DNA from: Pseudooceanicola onchidii
Lineage (GTDB): Bacteria > Pseudomonadota > Alphaproteobacteria > Rhodobacterales > Rhodobacteraceae
DNA: 64,000 bases
Assembly: GCF_004959925.1 (NCBI RefSeq)
Contig: NZ_SPUW01000001.1
Location: 1 to 64,000, forward strand
Reading direction: 5' to 3'
Part shown: positions 49,937 through 58,154 of the stretch, in pieces
Numbering within the stretch: the stretch's first letter is position 1
Layout of the letters: every line of letters starts with the position of its first letter
Program-made: the position numbers and the translations under genes
The notes under the pieces: generated by a model
The model's database searches: none
Told to the model about the DNA's origin: nothing
What the model saw: only the letters and a program-made list of their open reading frames with translations

Positions 49937-50553
49937 GAGAAGTGTCCTTTCAGGCGGTCGACCGGGCCGGAGGCAAAGAGCTTCAGCACTTCGGTCGCGT
50001 GATGGGGGAAATCGAGATTGCAGTGTTCCGGAGACCCGAGCGACAGGATCGACCAGATGAAGACCCGGGCCGAGGTCGGCGGATCGAGCGAGGGCCGGAG
50101 GCTGCCGTCGTCAACGCCCTTGGCGATCAGTTCGGTGATCTTGCCGTGCCAGAAAGCCTTCATCGGCAGCATGTGCCGGGCGATCCCGGGATCGTTGGGG
50201 GCACGGCGGGTCAGGGTCGCCATGATCGGATGGATGTCGGGGTGTTCCAGCCGGACCTGCCGGAAATCGGCCAGCTCCTGCGCCAGTTCCTCGAGCCCCG
50301 ACATGCCGGTGCGGCTGGTCAGGTTGCGGCGGGCGCGGAAATCCTCGACCAGTGACTGGGCCACCAGGGCGATCAGCCCGTCCTTGCCGCCGACATGGTA
50401 ATCAAGCGTCGCGACGTTGATGCCACAGCGATCCGCCACGGCGCGCATCCGCAGCCCTTCGAACCCCTTTTCCAGAAGCTCGGCGCGTGCGGCCTGCGCG
50501 ATCTCGGCCTTGCGGCGTGCGGCGGTGGGGCTGTCGGTATCGGTGGATGTCAT
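49933..50553 (-). CDS. TetR-family repressor of the MFS exporter
   Basis: The 206-residue protein has an N-terminal TetR helix-turn-helix (about 12-60; EIAQAARAELLEKGFEGLRM, then CGINVATLDYHVGGKDGLIA) and a C-terminal ligand domain. GGAAGGA 6 nt upstream supports the ATG at 50553. The start lies 14 bp from the 16-bp palindrome at 50568-50583, so autoregulation together with the coupled exporter is likely. In the motif LDYHVGGKDGL, the usual YYHF pattern is replaced by DYHV. Confidence 0.92.
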   Translation of the reverse strand: MTSTDTDSPTAARRKAEIAQAARAELLEKGFEGLRMRAVADRCGINVATLDYHVGGKDGLIALVAQSLVEDFRARRNLTSRTGMSGLEELAQELADFRQVRLEHPDIHPIMATLTRRAPNDPGIARHMLPMKAFWHGKITELIAKGVDDGSLRPSLDPPTSARVFIWSILSLGSPEHCNLDFPHHATEVLKLFASGPVDRLKGHFS

Positions 50554-50567
50554 GGTGCGTCCTTCCA

Positions 50568-50583
50568 TCAATCATTTGATTGA
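50568..50583. promoter_or_regulatory. TetR operator candidate TCAATCA-TT-TGATTGA
   Basis: This is a perfect 7-bp inverted repeat around a 2-bp centre, directly upstream of the TetR ribosome binding site. Its length and position are those of typical TetR-family operators overlapping the transcription start. Confidence 0.75.
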
Positions 50584-50691
50584 AAAATCAGGACGGATCA
50601 AGACGGGGTTTTCTGCAGCTGCGAAAACGTCTCTGTGCAGAATTGCAGAGGTGGGCAGAAACGTGGGCGTGGGCGGAGGGCCCGGCGCGGA

Positions 50692-50868
50692 TCAGGCCGC
50701 GTCAGAGCCCTTCATCACGTACTTCGCGTCGCAATAGCCGCATTCGACAAAGTTCGTCTCTTCGGGGATGTGCAGCCAGACGCGGGGATGACCCAGGGCG
50801 CCTTCGCCGCCGTCACAGGCCACCTTGCGGCTGTCAACGATCTTGGTCTCGGGCGCATCGATGCTCAT
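50692..50868 (-). CDS. zf-CHCC zinc-finger domain protein
   Basis: The 58-residue protein contains [20 protein letters not shown] and [17 protein letters not shown]. The cysteine, histidine and CxxC residues match the zf-CHCC domain, known from the complex I subunit NDUFS6. The ATG at 50868 starts [10 protein letters not shown], about where the domain family begins. The small size and solitary setting are usual for this protein in alphaproteobacteria. It may bind zinc in complex I assembly, as inferred from the family. Confidence 0.88.
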   Translation of the reverse strand: MSIDAPETKIVDSRKVACDGGEGALGHPRVWLHIPEETNFVECGYCDAKYVMKGSDAA

Positions 50869-50982
50869 GTGGCGATCCTTTTCAGGGGCTGTCTGCTGCG
50901 CGGCAATATGGGCGAAAGCGGTCGGACGGGCAAGAGACGGCATGGCGGTTTGTCGGGCGCCCGGTGTCGCAGGCCGCGCCCC

Positions 50983-51456
50983 TCAGGCCCGCACCGCGCG
51001 CGCCTGGTAGCAGTTGTTGCGCGACGACCGGATGTCGGCAAAGGCCACGTCCGCCCGGGCCAGGATGGCGGTGATCGTCGCCGAAAGCTGATCCGCCGGA
51101 ACGGTCGCGCCGGTGCCATAGGCGATGCGTTCGGTGGGGTGGTAGCCCTTGACCAGAAAGCTGTCGCGCCCCTTCAGCACCGGCGGCAGGCTGTCCGGCG
51201 CGGCCTGCCACGCGGCGCAGTCATCGCCGCACAGGAAGATCGGCCCGCATTCGGCATAGGGGTGCAGTGTCGCAAAGGGCCGATGGGCCAGGATCAGCGT
51301 CCCGGCCCCTTCGGGAATATCGCACAGGCAATGGCGGCAGGGGTTGCCGGTGCCCTGCGCCACCGCCCGTTCGGCGGGCTGGCCATTGGCGTCGGGCGCG
51401 CCCTGTCGCAGAGACCGGACAAGATCGGTGGCAAGCGGGAGGATGCGGAAGGTCAT
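50983..51456 (-). CDS. DUF1203-type protein
   Basis: The 157-residue protein starts MTFRILPLATDLVRSLRQG and contains NPCRHCLCDIPEGAGTLILA, HRPFATLHPYAECGPIFLCG and ERIAYGTGATV. The CRHC and CGDDC-like cysteines could bind metal. The arrangement fits DUF1203, a family of unknown function. AGGAG precedes the ATG at 51456. No operon partner is evident, since the zf-CHCC gene is 114 bp downstream. Confidence 0.8.
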   Translation of the reverse strand: MTFRILPLATDLVRSLRQGAPDANGQPAERAVAQGTGNPCRHCLCDIPEGAGTLILAHRPFATLHPYAECGPIFLCGDDCAAWQAAPDSLPPVLKGRDSFLVKGYHPTERIAYGTGATVPADQLSATITAILARADVAFADIRSSRNNCYQARAVRA

Positions 51457-51622
51457 GGGGGGCTCCTGTTGGTTGGCCTTCGTCATGCCGCACGAAGGGG
51501 GCCGCGCGCGACCCGAAGCCTGCGCATTCGTCCCGGGCCGATCCCCGGCGTCCGGCGGAAACAGACACGCCCCTGCACGATGGGCTCTTGCCAGACCCGC
51601 GCCCCTCGGTCACTGACGGGGC

Positions 51623-52789
51623 ATGGACCGCACGACCTCTCCGTTCGGGCTGATCGCCCTGCTTCTGCTGGCCGGCATGACCGCGGCGGGCCAGTTCGCC
51701 AAGATCTCGGTCATCTTCCCCGAACTGGCGCTGACCTATCCCGAGGCCGGCGCATCGCTCGGGTTCCTGGTGTCGATCATCAGCCTCACGGGCGTGCTGA
51801 CCGGGCTGGTCGCCGGCATGATGGTGGCGCGGATCGGCCTGCGGCGGGTCGTCGTCGGAGGCCTGCTGCTGGGCGCGGCCCTGTCGGCGGTGCAGGCGCT
51901 CATGCCGCCCCTGCCGGTGATGCTGATGACCCGCGCGCTTGAAGGCCTGAGCCATATCGCGCTGGTCGTTGCGATCCCGACCCTGATCGCGCAGCTGTCG
52001 GCCGACCGGCACAGGCCCTACACGATGACGCTCTGGGGCAGCTATTTCGGCGTGACCTTCGCACTGGTCGCCTGGGCGGGCGCGCCGCTGGCCCGCAGCC
52101 ACGGGCCCGGCATCCTGTTCCTGATCCACGCAGGCGTGATGGTGGTGCTGGCGGGGGTGCTGGCCCTGGCCCTGCCGCGCGGCGTCGTGGCGCGTCGTCA
52201 GGACCCGTTGCCCGGGGTGCGGCAGATCCTGGCGAACCATCCCCGCATCTATGCCTCACCGCGCATCGCGGCACCGGCGTTGGGCTGGCTGTTCTATACG
52301 CTGACCTTCGTGGCGCTGCTGACGGTGCTGCCGCCCTACCTGCCCGACGCCACCCGCGCCACGCTCAGCTTCTGGATGCCGATCGCGGGCATCATCGTAT
52401 CGCTGACCCTGGGCGCGCAGCTGCTGCGCCGGATGCCGGCGGTGACCATCGTGCTGATCGGGCTGGCCGCTGCGGCGGTGTCGGTCGTGCTGATGTGGCT
52501 GATGCCGGGGGCCTTCCTGCCGCCGGTGCTGCTGTTCGGATCGCTCGGGCTGGTGCAGGGGGCGAGCTTTACCGCCATCCCGCAGCTGAACCCCGATCCG
52601 GCCGACCAGGCGCTGGCCAATGGCGCGCTGGCGCAGATGGGAAACCTGGGTAACCTGCTGGGCACGCCGGTGCTTCTGGCGATGGTCACGCCCATGGGCT
52701 TCGACGGGGCGATCCTGTTCGCCCTGATCGCCTATGCCGGCTGCGCGGCGGTCCACCTGCACGCGGCGGCGCGCCGGGCGCGGGGGTAG
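51623..52789 (+). CDS. MFS transporter
   Basis: The 388-residue protein has about 12 membrane helices (FGLIALLLLAGMTAAGQFAK, then SLGFLVSIISLTGVLTGLVA and MMVARIGLRRVVVGGLLLGA, which carries a motif A-like loop). It resembles small-molecule MFS exporters of the CynX/YcaD-like groups, and the substrate is unknown. The gene is divergent from the DUF1203 gene. There is no strong Shine-Dalgarno sequence before the ATG. It ends just before a repeat-rich gap. Confidence 0.88.
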   Translation: MDRTTSPFGLIALLLLAGMTAAGQFAKISVIFPELALTYPEAGASLGFLVSIISLTGVLTGLVAGMMVARIGLRRVVVGGLLLGAALSAVQALMPPLPVMLMTRALEGLSHIALVVAIPTLIAQLSADRHRPYTMTLWGSYFGVTFALVAWAGAPLARSHGPGILFLIHAGVMVVLAGVLALALPRGVVARRQDPLPGVRQILANHPRIYASPRIAAPALGWLFYTLTFVALLTVLPPYLPDATRATLSFWMPIAGIIVSLTLGAQLLRRMPAVTIVLIGLAAAAVSVVLMWLMPGAFLPPVLLFGSLGLVQGASFTAIPQLNPDPADQALANGALAQMGNLGNLLGTPVLLAMVTPMGFDGAILFALIAYAGCAAVHLHAAARRARG

Positions 52790-52815
52790 CGGGCGGCCCG
52801 CCCTTCGCTGCCCCC

Positions 52816-52849
52816 CCTCCCTGGCCCTCCCCCTGAAGGGGGAGGGGAA
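52816..52849. repeat. REP-like GC palindrome CCTCCCCCT-GA-AGGGGGAGG
   Basis: A near-perfect palindrome preceded by CCTCCCTGGC lies 26 bp after an MFS gene. It belongs to the same family as the three palindromes at 61282-61447. Its position after genes suggests a transcript-end or stability role. Confidence 0.7.
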
Positions 52850-52934
52850 CACGTTGCGCGGGGGGCGCCGGGGTGCCGTCCCGCACCGCGCCCCGCCACA
52901 AAGCAAAGGAAAAGGGCGCACCCGCAGGTCCGCC

Positions 52935-52980
52935 CTTCTTCTGGTCCGAAATACCTCGGGGGTGCGGGGGCAGCGCCCCC
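52935..52980 (-). repeat. dispersed hairpin/GTATTT element, copy 4
   Basis: On the minus strand this reads GGGGGCGCTGCCCCC-type hairpin, then CCGAGGTATTTCGGACC and AGAAGAAG. It shares the GACCAGAAGAAG tail with copy 3 at 43082. It lies 23 bp beyond the gabD stop. Confidence 0.7.
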
Positions 52981-53003
52981 GTGTCTGTCCCCGGCCTCCG
53001 CCC

Positions 53004-54482
53004 TCAGACGCTCATGCAGACATACTTCATCTCGAGGTAATCCTCGATCCCGTGGTGCGACCCCTCGCGACCCAGGCCCGACTGCTTGACGCCGCCGAAC
53101 GGCGCGACCTCGGTCGAGATGATGCCGGTGTTCACGCCGACGATGCCATACTCCAGCGCCTCGGCCACCTTGTACACGCGGCTCAGGTCCTTGGCGTAGA
53201 AGTAGGACGCCAGCCCGAAGATCGTGTCGTTGGCCATGGCGATCACGTCGTCCTCGTCCTCGAACTTGAACAGCGGCGCCAGCGGGCCGAAGGTTTCGTC
53301 CTGCGCGACCTGCATGTCCTGCGTGACGCCGGTCAGGATGGTCGGCGGCAGGTAATGCCCCGCGCCCTCCATCGGCTGGCCGTCGCCCAGGATGACCGTC
53401 GCGCCCTTCGAGGTCGCGTCCTTCAGATGCTCCTGCACCTTGTCGATGGCGTCGGCGTTGATCAGCGGACCAAGGTCCGTGCCGTCCTTCAGACCGTCGC
53501 CGACCTTCATCTTCTCGACCTTGGCCTTCAGGCGCTTGGCAAATTCGTCATAGACGCCCGCCTGCACGTAGATCCGGTTGGCACAGACGCAGGTCTGGCC
53601 GTTGTTGCGGAACTTGCACATGATGGCCCCGTCGACGGCGGCATCCAGATCGGCGTCGTCGAAGACGATGAAGGGCGCATTGCCGCCCAGCTCCATCGAG
53701 CATTTCATGACCTGGTCGGCCGCCTGGCGCAGCAGGATGCGCCCCACCTCGGTCGAGCCGGTGAAGGTCAGCTTGCGCACCTTGGGGTTCTCGCAGAACT
53801 CCTTGCCCGCGTCCGACGACCGCGAGGACGTCACGATGGAGAAGACCCCCTTCGGGATCCCCGCGCGTTCGGCCAGCACGCCCATGACCAGCGCCGACAG
53901 CGGCGTTTCCTTGGCCGGACGGCCCACGAAGGAACAGCCCGCGGCCAGCGCCGGGGCGGCCTTGCGGGTGATCATGGCGTTCGGAAAGTTCCACGGGGTG
54001 ATCGACGCGGCCACGCCAATGGGCTGCTTCAGCACCATGATCCGCTTGTCGCGCTGGTGGCCGGGGATCATCTCGCCATAGATCCGCTTGGCCTCTTCGC
54101 CGAAGAACTCGATGAAGGACGCGCCATAGGCGATCTCGCCCTTGGCCTCGGCCAGCGGCTTGCCCTGTTCGGCGGTCAGGATGGTGCCCAGGTCGTCCTG
54201 GTGTTCCATCATCAGGTCGAACCACTTGCGCAGGACGGCGGCGCGTTCCTTGCCGGTCCACTTGGCCCAGTCCTTCTGCGCCTCATGGGCCTTGTCGATC
54301 GCCATGGCGATCTGCGCGCGGCTCAGGTCGGCGACCCGGGCGATGACGTCGCCCCGTGCCGGGTTGGTGACGTCGAAGGTGCCCTCGTCGCCCTCGACCC
54401 ACTCACCGGCAAGATAGGCGGCCTCGACCAGCAGGGTCGGGTCCTTGAGCAGAGATTTCAGATCGGTGGATTGGTCCAGCAT
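53004..54482 (-). CDS. gabD: NAD(P)-dependent succinate-semialdehyde dehydrogenase (GabD type)
   Basis: The 492-residue aldehyde dehydrogenase has PWNFPNAMITRKAAPALAAG, GSTEVGRILLRQAADQVMK, ELGGNAPFIVFDDADLDAAV, the catalytic cysteine in NNGQTCVCANRIYVQAG and the C-terminal EVAPFGGVKQSGLGREGSHH. These segments are typical of GabD-type enzymes that oxidise succinate semialdehyde. The adjacent cysteine in TCVC is the redox-active second cysteine seen in some GabD proteins. GGGAGG precedes the ATG at 54482. There is no adjacent gabT, so the assignment rests on sequence. Glutarate semialdehyde dehydrogenase is an alternative. Confidence 0.9.
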   Translation of the reverse strand: MLDQSTDLKSLLKDPTLLVEAAYLAGEWVEGDEGTFDVTNPARGDVIARVADLSRAQIAMAIDKAHEAQKDWAKWTGKERAAVLRKWFDLMMEHQDDLGTILTAEQGKPLAEAKGEIAYGASFIEFFGEEAKRIYGEMIPGHQRDKRIMVLKQPIGVAASITPWNFPNAMITRKAAPALAAGCSFVGRPAKETPLSALVMGVLAERAGIPKGVFSIVTSSRSSDAGKEFCENPKVRKLTFTGSTEVGRILLRQAADQVMKCSMELGGNAPFIVFDDADLDAAVDGAIMCKFRNNGQTCVCANRIYVQAGVYDEFAKRLKAKVEKMKVGDGLKDGTDLGPLINADAIDKVQEHLKDATSKGATVILGDGQPMEGAGHYLPPTILTGVTQDMQVAQDETFGPLAPLFKFEDEDDVIAMANDTIFGLASYFYAKDLSRVYKVAEALEYGIVGVNTGIISTEVAPFGGVKQSGLGREGSHHGIEDYLEMKYVCMSV

Positions 54483-54557
54483 GTCAGCCTCCCTAGGTTT
54501 GCGACATCTTGCGCCATGTTGGATCACTTAGCGCCGCACAAGTCCAGTGCCAGCCCG

Positions 54558-55547
54558 TCAGCCAAAGCGCGCCGCCCATGTCGGAAACGGATCGCCCGGC
54601 GCGGCGGTGGCGGCATGGACGCCGCGCGCAATGGCCCGCGCCATGCAGGTCGCCGCCGCATGGCCCAAAAGCAGCGTGTCGGCGACCGGATCGGCCAGCG
54701 GCCGCGCACCGGTCGCGGCGGCGAAGATCAGGTCGCCATCCATTGGCGTATGGCTGGGCACCAGCGCCCGGGCAAAGCCGTCATGCGCCGCCGTGGCCAG
54801 CCGGGTGCATTGCGCCTGGGTCAGCGCGGCGTCGGTGGCGATGATGCCTATGGTCGTGTTGCGATGCGAGCCCAGCTTGGTCACCGGCAGATGCGGGTCG
54901 GGATAGCGCCGCGCCGCCCCCAGCCCGCCGAATTCCGCCCCGACCTCGAACGGCGCGGCCCAGAACTCCGGCCCGTCGCCGACGATGGCCGAGCCAAGCG
55001 CATTGACCGCCACCAGCGCCCCCACGGTCACGCCCGAGGGCAGCACGACCGAGGCCGACCCCAGCCCGCCCTTGAGCTGCGCCGTCACCGCCCCGGTGCC
55101 TGCACCTGTGGTGCCAAGGGTAAAGTCCACCCCCGCCGCGTCCAGCGCTGCGCGCCCCAGCCGCTTATAGGGGTTCTCGGTCCAGGCCTTGTCGCCACCG
55201 TTGAGCAGATCGAACAGGATCGCGCCCGGCACGATCGGCACGGTCATCCCGCCCACGTCAAAGCCGCGCCCCATCTCGCGCAGCCCGTCCGCCACGCCCG
55301 AGGCCGCGTCGAGCCCGAAGGCCGACCCGCCCGACAGCACCAGCGCATCGACCTGTTCGACCGTCTTGTCGGGGGCCAGCAGATCGGTTTCGCGTGTGCC
55401 GGGCGCGCCACCCATGACATGCACGCCGGCGGTGAAGGGCACATCACCCAGCAGCACGCTGACGCCGGTCTTCACACCCGCATCCGAGGCATGTCCCACC
55501 ACAAGGCCGGGGACATCGGTGATGAGGTTGCGCGCGCCAGGTTCCAT
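54558..55547 (-). CDS. P1-family peptidase (DmpA/L-aminopeptidase/D-esterase)
   Basis: The 329-residue protein is an Ntn-type P1 hydrolase: NLITDVPGLVVGHASDAGVK, MGGAPGTRETDLLAPD, ALVLSGGSAFGLDAASGVAD and later DGLNA-like NALGSAI. The self-cleavage and nucleophile region is in the segment NTTIGIIATDAALTQAQC, which precedes a conserved T in IATDA. Members cleave N-terminal residues of small peptides or D-amino acid amides. AAGGGA sits 6 nt before the ATG at 55547. An in-frame ATG at 55562 is provided by a copy of the GAGTATTT element but has no ribosome binding site. Confidence 0.87.
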   Translation of the reverse strand: MEPGARNLITDVPGLVVGHASDAGVKTGVSVLLGDVPFTAGVHVMGGAPGTRETDLLAPDKTVEQVDALVLSGGSAFGLDAASGVADGLREMGRGFDVGGMTVPIVPGAILFDLLNGGDKAWTENPYKRLGRAALDAAGVDFTLGTTGAGTGAVTAQLKGGLGSASVVLPSGVTVGALVAVNALGSAIVGDGPEFWAAPFEVGAEFGGLGAARRYPDPHLPVTKLGSHRNTTIGIIATDAALTQAQCTRLATAAHDGFARALVPSHTPMDGDLIFAAATGARPLADPVADTLLLGHAAATCMARAIARGVHAATAAPGDPFPTWAARFG

Positions 55548-55556
55548 CTGATGTCC

Positions 55557-55626
55557 CTTCATCTTGCCTGAAATACTCCGGGGGGGCGGCCCATGCCCGC
55601 ATGGGTCGGCAGGGGGCAGCGCCCCC
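55557..55626 (-). repeat. dispersed hairpin/GAGTATTT element, copy 5
   Basis: The minus strand contains GGGGGCGCTGCCCCC-type hairpin, a spacer with a second small palindrome (GCCCATGCCCGCATGGGTC), then CCCGGAGTATTTCAGGCAAG and ATGAAG. It lies immediately upstream of the P1 peptidase start. It has the GCAAGATGAAG tail, as in copies 2 and 6. Confidence 0.75.
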
Positions 55627-55702
55627 GGCCCGGTCGCCCGACCATTCCCGCCCGGGGGCGGAAGCGCAACCGGATTCCGCGCAGCCCCGGGACCGCAGGC
55701 CC

Positions 55703-56041
55703 CTACAGCCGGATCACGTAATCCTTGCGCACGGTTTCAACGACCTGCCAGGTGCCGCGCCAGCCCGGCCGCACGATGAAACTGTCGCCCGCGCGGTAGG
55801 TCACGGGCGCGCCGTCTTCCGGGGTCACCACCAGCACGCCCGCATGGATGTAGCAATATTCCCATTCGTCGTAGACCGCGCGCCAGGTGCCCGGCGTGCT
55901 TTCCCAGATGCCGCAATAAAGGCCATCGCGATCCTCGAGGTTCCAGGTGGTGAAGACCGGGTCGCCCGCGATCAGGCGGTCGGGCGCCGGGCGGTCGGTT
56001 TCGGGGGCGACGGTGGGGGCGACAGGTTGCATGAGGGTCAT
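55703..56041 (-). CDS. cupin_3-type small protein
   Basis: The 112-residue protein is a single cupin barrel of the EutQ/DUF861 type: GIWESTPGTWRAVYDEWEYC, then YIHAGVLVVTPEDGAPVTYR and GDSFIVRPGWRGTWQVVETV. The usual metal-binding histidines are mostly replaced by aspartate, glutamate and tyrosine, so metal use is doubtful. GGAG precedes the ATG at 56041. The substrate is unknown. Confidence 0.85.
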   Translation of the reverse strand: MTLMQPVAPTVAPETDRPAPDRLIAGDPVFTTWNLEDRDGLYCGIWESTPGTWRAVYDEWEYCYIHAGVLVVTPEDGAPVTYRAGDSFIVRPGWRGTWQVVETVRKDYVIRL

Positions 56042-56102
56042 GGGGGCTCCGGGGTGATGATGCGCCATCAGGCCCCGAAGCCGGGGGCCGTGTAAAGCCG
56101 CC

Positions 56103-56660
56103 TCAGTTCCCGAAGCGCGACAGCTCGCGATAGTCGATCTGTTTCAGCAGATCCAGCATCTGCTCGACCTCGCCGCCCTCGGCCTTCACCAGGATGCGGT
56201 TGTCGATCAGGCCCTGCACGGTGCCGTCCTGCACCGCGAATTTCTCGCGGCCCACGCGTTCGACCTTCATGCCCATGGCGGCGGCATTGCCGATCATCGC
56301 GCCCATGGCACCGACCATCGGGTTGTCGGCCAGGATCGACAGGGTAAAGCTTTCGCCATCCCCGGAATATTCGGCCTCGGCCCCGACACCGCCGCCCATC
56401 ATCCCGAGCGAGGCGTTGATCTCGGAGTTGATCTCGCGCGTCCAGCCCTCGGGCGCGGCGGGCAGGAAGCCCGACAGCACGTCGGTCTTCATGGTCAGCA
56501 TCAGTTGCCGGGCATAGTCCAGCTCTTCCAGGGCGTATTGCAGATCGCCGTCCTGATAGGCGGACAGCGCGCTTTTCAGCGTGTCTTCGACGTCATCGGC
56601 CTGGGCGGCAAGGCCCGCGGCGCTGAAGGCTATCGTCAGGGCGGCAATGGTCTTTTTCAT
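56103..56660 (-). CDS. secreted protein of unknown function, upstream neighbour of the coiled-coil cluster
   Basis: The 185-residue protein has a signal peptide (MKKTIAALTIAFSAAGLAAQ) and then a soluble helical-beta domain: LKSALSAYQDGDLQYALEEL, GFLPAAPEGWTREI, VGREKFAVQDGTVQGLIDNR and EVEQMLDLLKQIDYRELSRF. It should be periplasmic. I recall uncharacterised homologues in Rhodobacteraceae but no function. GAGGAG lies 7 nt before the ATG. It is divergent from the coiled-coil gene over 185 bp, so the two may share control. Confidence 0.75.
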   Translation of the reverse strand: MKKTIAALTIAFSAAGLAAQADDVEDTLKSALSAYQDGDLQYALEELDYARQLMLTMKTDVLSGFLPAAPEGWTREINSEINASLGMMGGGVGAEAEYSGDGESFTLSILADNPMVGAMGAMIGNAAAMGMKVERVGREKFAVQDGTVQGLIDNRILVKAEGGEVEQMLDLLKQIDYRELSRFGN

Positions 56661-56845
56661 CAATAGTCTCCTCAGGTCCCCGCAATGTCCGGGGCTATGC
56701 GGTGCAGCCTGCCGCAGCCCGCGCCCGCCCGCAAGGTGGGGGAAACATGACCCCGCTCGCGCGCCTTTTCCGGTGACGACATCATTAAAATGACGTTAAG
56801 TGACCCCCATATGCTGAGAAAGTGATTTGGAACGGAGCCCCAGAG

Positions 56846-57919
56846 ATGTCCGATTTTGACGCGCAGGTCCGCGAAAGCCAGGAACAGGTCGCGAAAGCGC
56901 AGTCCAAGATTGCCGAACTGACCAGCCGGATCGAAACGGCGCGGCAGAAGATGGAGACCGGCACGGATGTCACCATCGACATCGAGAATGCCTCGCTCGA
57001 GGATGTGCATTCCCATACCGAGGTGATGAACGCCAACATCGCCGAGCTCATCATGGGTCTGGACGACGTGACCGCCGCCTTTTCCAAGGATTTCGACGAG
57101 ATGCGGTCAAAGACAGGCTGGGAAAGCTTTGTCGGCATCTTTTCCGGCGCCAAGTCGGATTCGATGCGGCAGGAACGCATCCGCACCGCCTCGATCGATG
57201 ACAAGCTGCAGGACCTGATCGCCAAGTCCGACGTGATCACCAAGCTGCTGGAAGGCCAGCTGGCCGTGCTGAACGACCAGAAAGAGAAGGTCGAGGTCAA
57301 CCTGACCGCCACGCTCGACGATCGCGAGATGACGGTGCAGGAACTGGAAGACACCCGCGCCAAGATCCTGGCGATGGATCCCAGGATCATCGAGCTGGAA
57401 AACAGGATCAGCGTCGAACAGGACGCCGCCGCGCGCACCAAGCTTGAGACCGAGCTGGCGGATCTGAACAAGGAATACAACGCGCTGGTTCAGGACGAAC
57501 AGGTCAAGCTGGCCAAGTCCCAGACGCTGGAACGCTATATCGAGAAGGGCAAGTCCTGGGTCGACAGCCTGCAGAACCAGGCGGCGACGCAGATGGTGCT
57601 GATCAACAAGCTGAAGACCGACACGCAGCAGCGGGTGGTGCTCTATGATGCGCTGACCAAGTCGCTGAAGACCGCGCAGCAGCAGGACGTGGCCCACAAG
57701 ATCAACGAGATCGGGACCGAAACGGACAAGCAGGCACAGCAGGCCATGGCCCAGATCGGCGCGGCCACCAATGCCCGGATGGCCGACATGCTGGAGGCGC
57801 ACGAGGACCACATGGTCTTTGCCCGCAAGGTGCTGGAAGAAAAGGCCAAGGCCGACGAACGGTTCGCCCGACGGTTCCAGAAGATCGTCGAGAAGCACGA
57901 CAAGAACCTCTACGGATAA
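56846..57919 (+). CDS. long coiled-coil protein, first gene of the AAA+ cluster
   Basis: The 357-residue protein is almost wholly helical with heptad-like charge patterns (AQVRESQEQVAKAQSKIAEL, LENRISVEQDAAARTKLETE, LLEGQLAVLNDQKEKVEVNL). A less helical insert near 85-110 reads TGWESFVGIFSGAKSDSM. It resembles TelA-like or structural coiled-coil proteins but I cannot assign it. There is no signal peptide or membrane helix. GGAG precedes the ATG at 56846, so the upstream ATG at 56822 is rejected. It heads a co-directional set including an AAA+ ATPase, which suggests a scaffold or a substrate of a remodelling machine. Confidence 0.75.
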   Translation: MSDFDAQVRESQEQVAKAQSKIAELTSRIETARQKMETGTDVTIDIENASLEDVHSHTEVMNANIAELIMGLDDVTAAFSKDFDEMRSKTGWESFVGIFSGAKSDSMRQERIRTASIDDKLQDLIAKSDVITKLLEGQLAVLNDQKEKVEVNLTATLDDREMTVQELEDTRAKILAMDPRIIELENRISVEQDAAARTKLETELADLNKEYNALVQDEQVKLAKSQTLERYIEKGKSWVDSLQNQAATQMVLINKLKTDTQQRVVLYDALTKSLKTAQQQDVAHKINEIGTETDKQAQQAMAQIGAATNARMADMLEAHEDHMVFARKVLEEKAKADERFARRFQKIVEKHDKNLYG

Positions 57920-58069
57920 CAGGTTGCGCTGCAATCTGCGCCCGGCAGCGGTTGCATCGCAACCGCGAGAGGGCTGGCGATGCGCCCTTAGTCATTGGAA
58001 CAAAGCGCCATGACCCAAACTCTCCGAACTTTTCACGTCAGAGGACGGCGGTCGTCCGCGGGCGGGGGC

Positions 58070-58107
58070 GAAGCGCCCGCCCAGGGGGGCGGACGGGCGC
58101 TGTCCGG
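58070..58107 (+). repeat. GC-rich repeat GAAGCGCCCGCCC, copy 1
   Basis: This segment, GAAGCGCCCGCCC, then a G-run and GGGCGCTGTCCGG, matches 61545-61585 closely. It can form a hairpin (GCGCCCGCCC with GGGCGC). The two copies lie at opposite ends of the two central genes of the cluster (374-residue protein and AAA+). Confidence 0.65.
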
Positions 58108-58154
58108 GTCGCCTTGCGCCCCGGACCGGGTCTGCCTGTCAAAGGACGCCGCCC

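Noticed and set aside
48791-55571. Frames of 403 and 945 codons on the plus strand opposite the MFS, gabD and peptidase genes
   Set aside because: The longest one spans several real minus-strand genes, which shows it is a compositional artefact.
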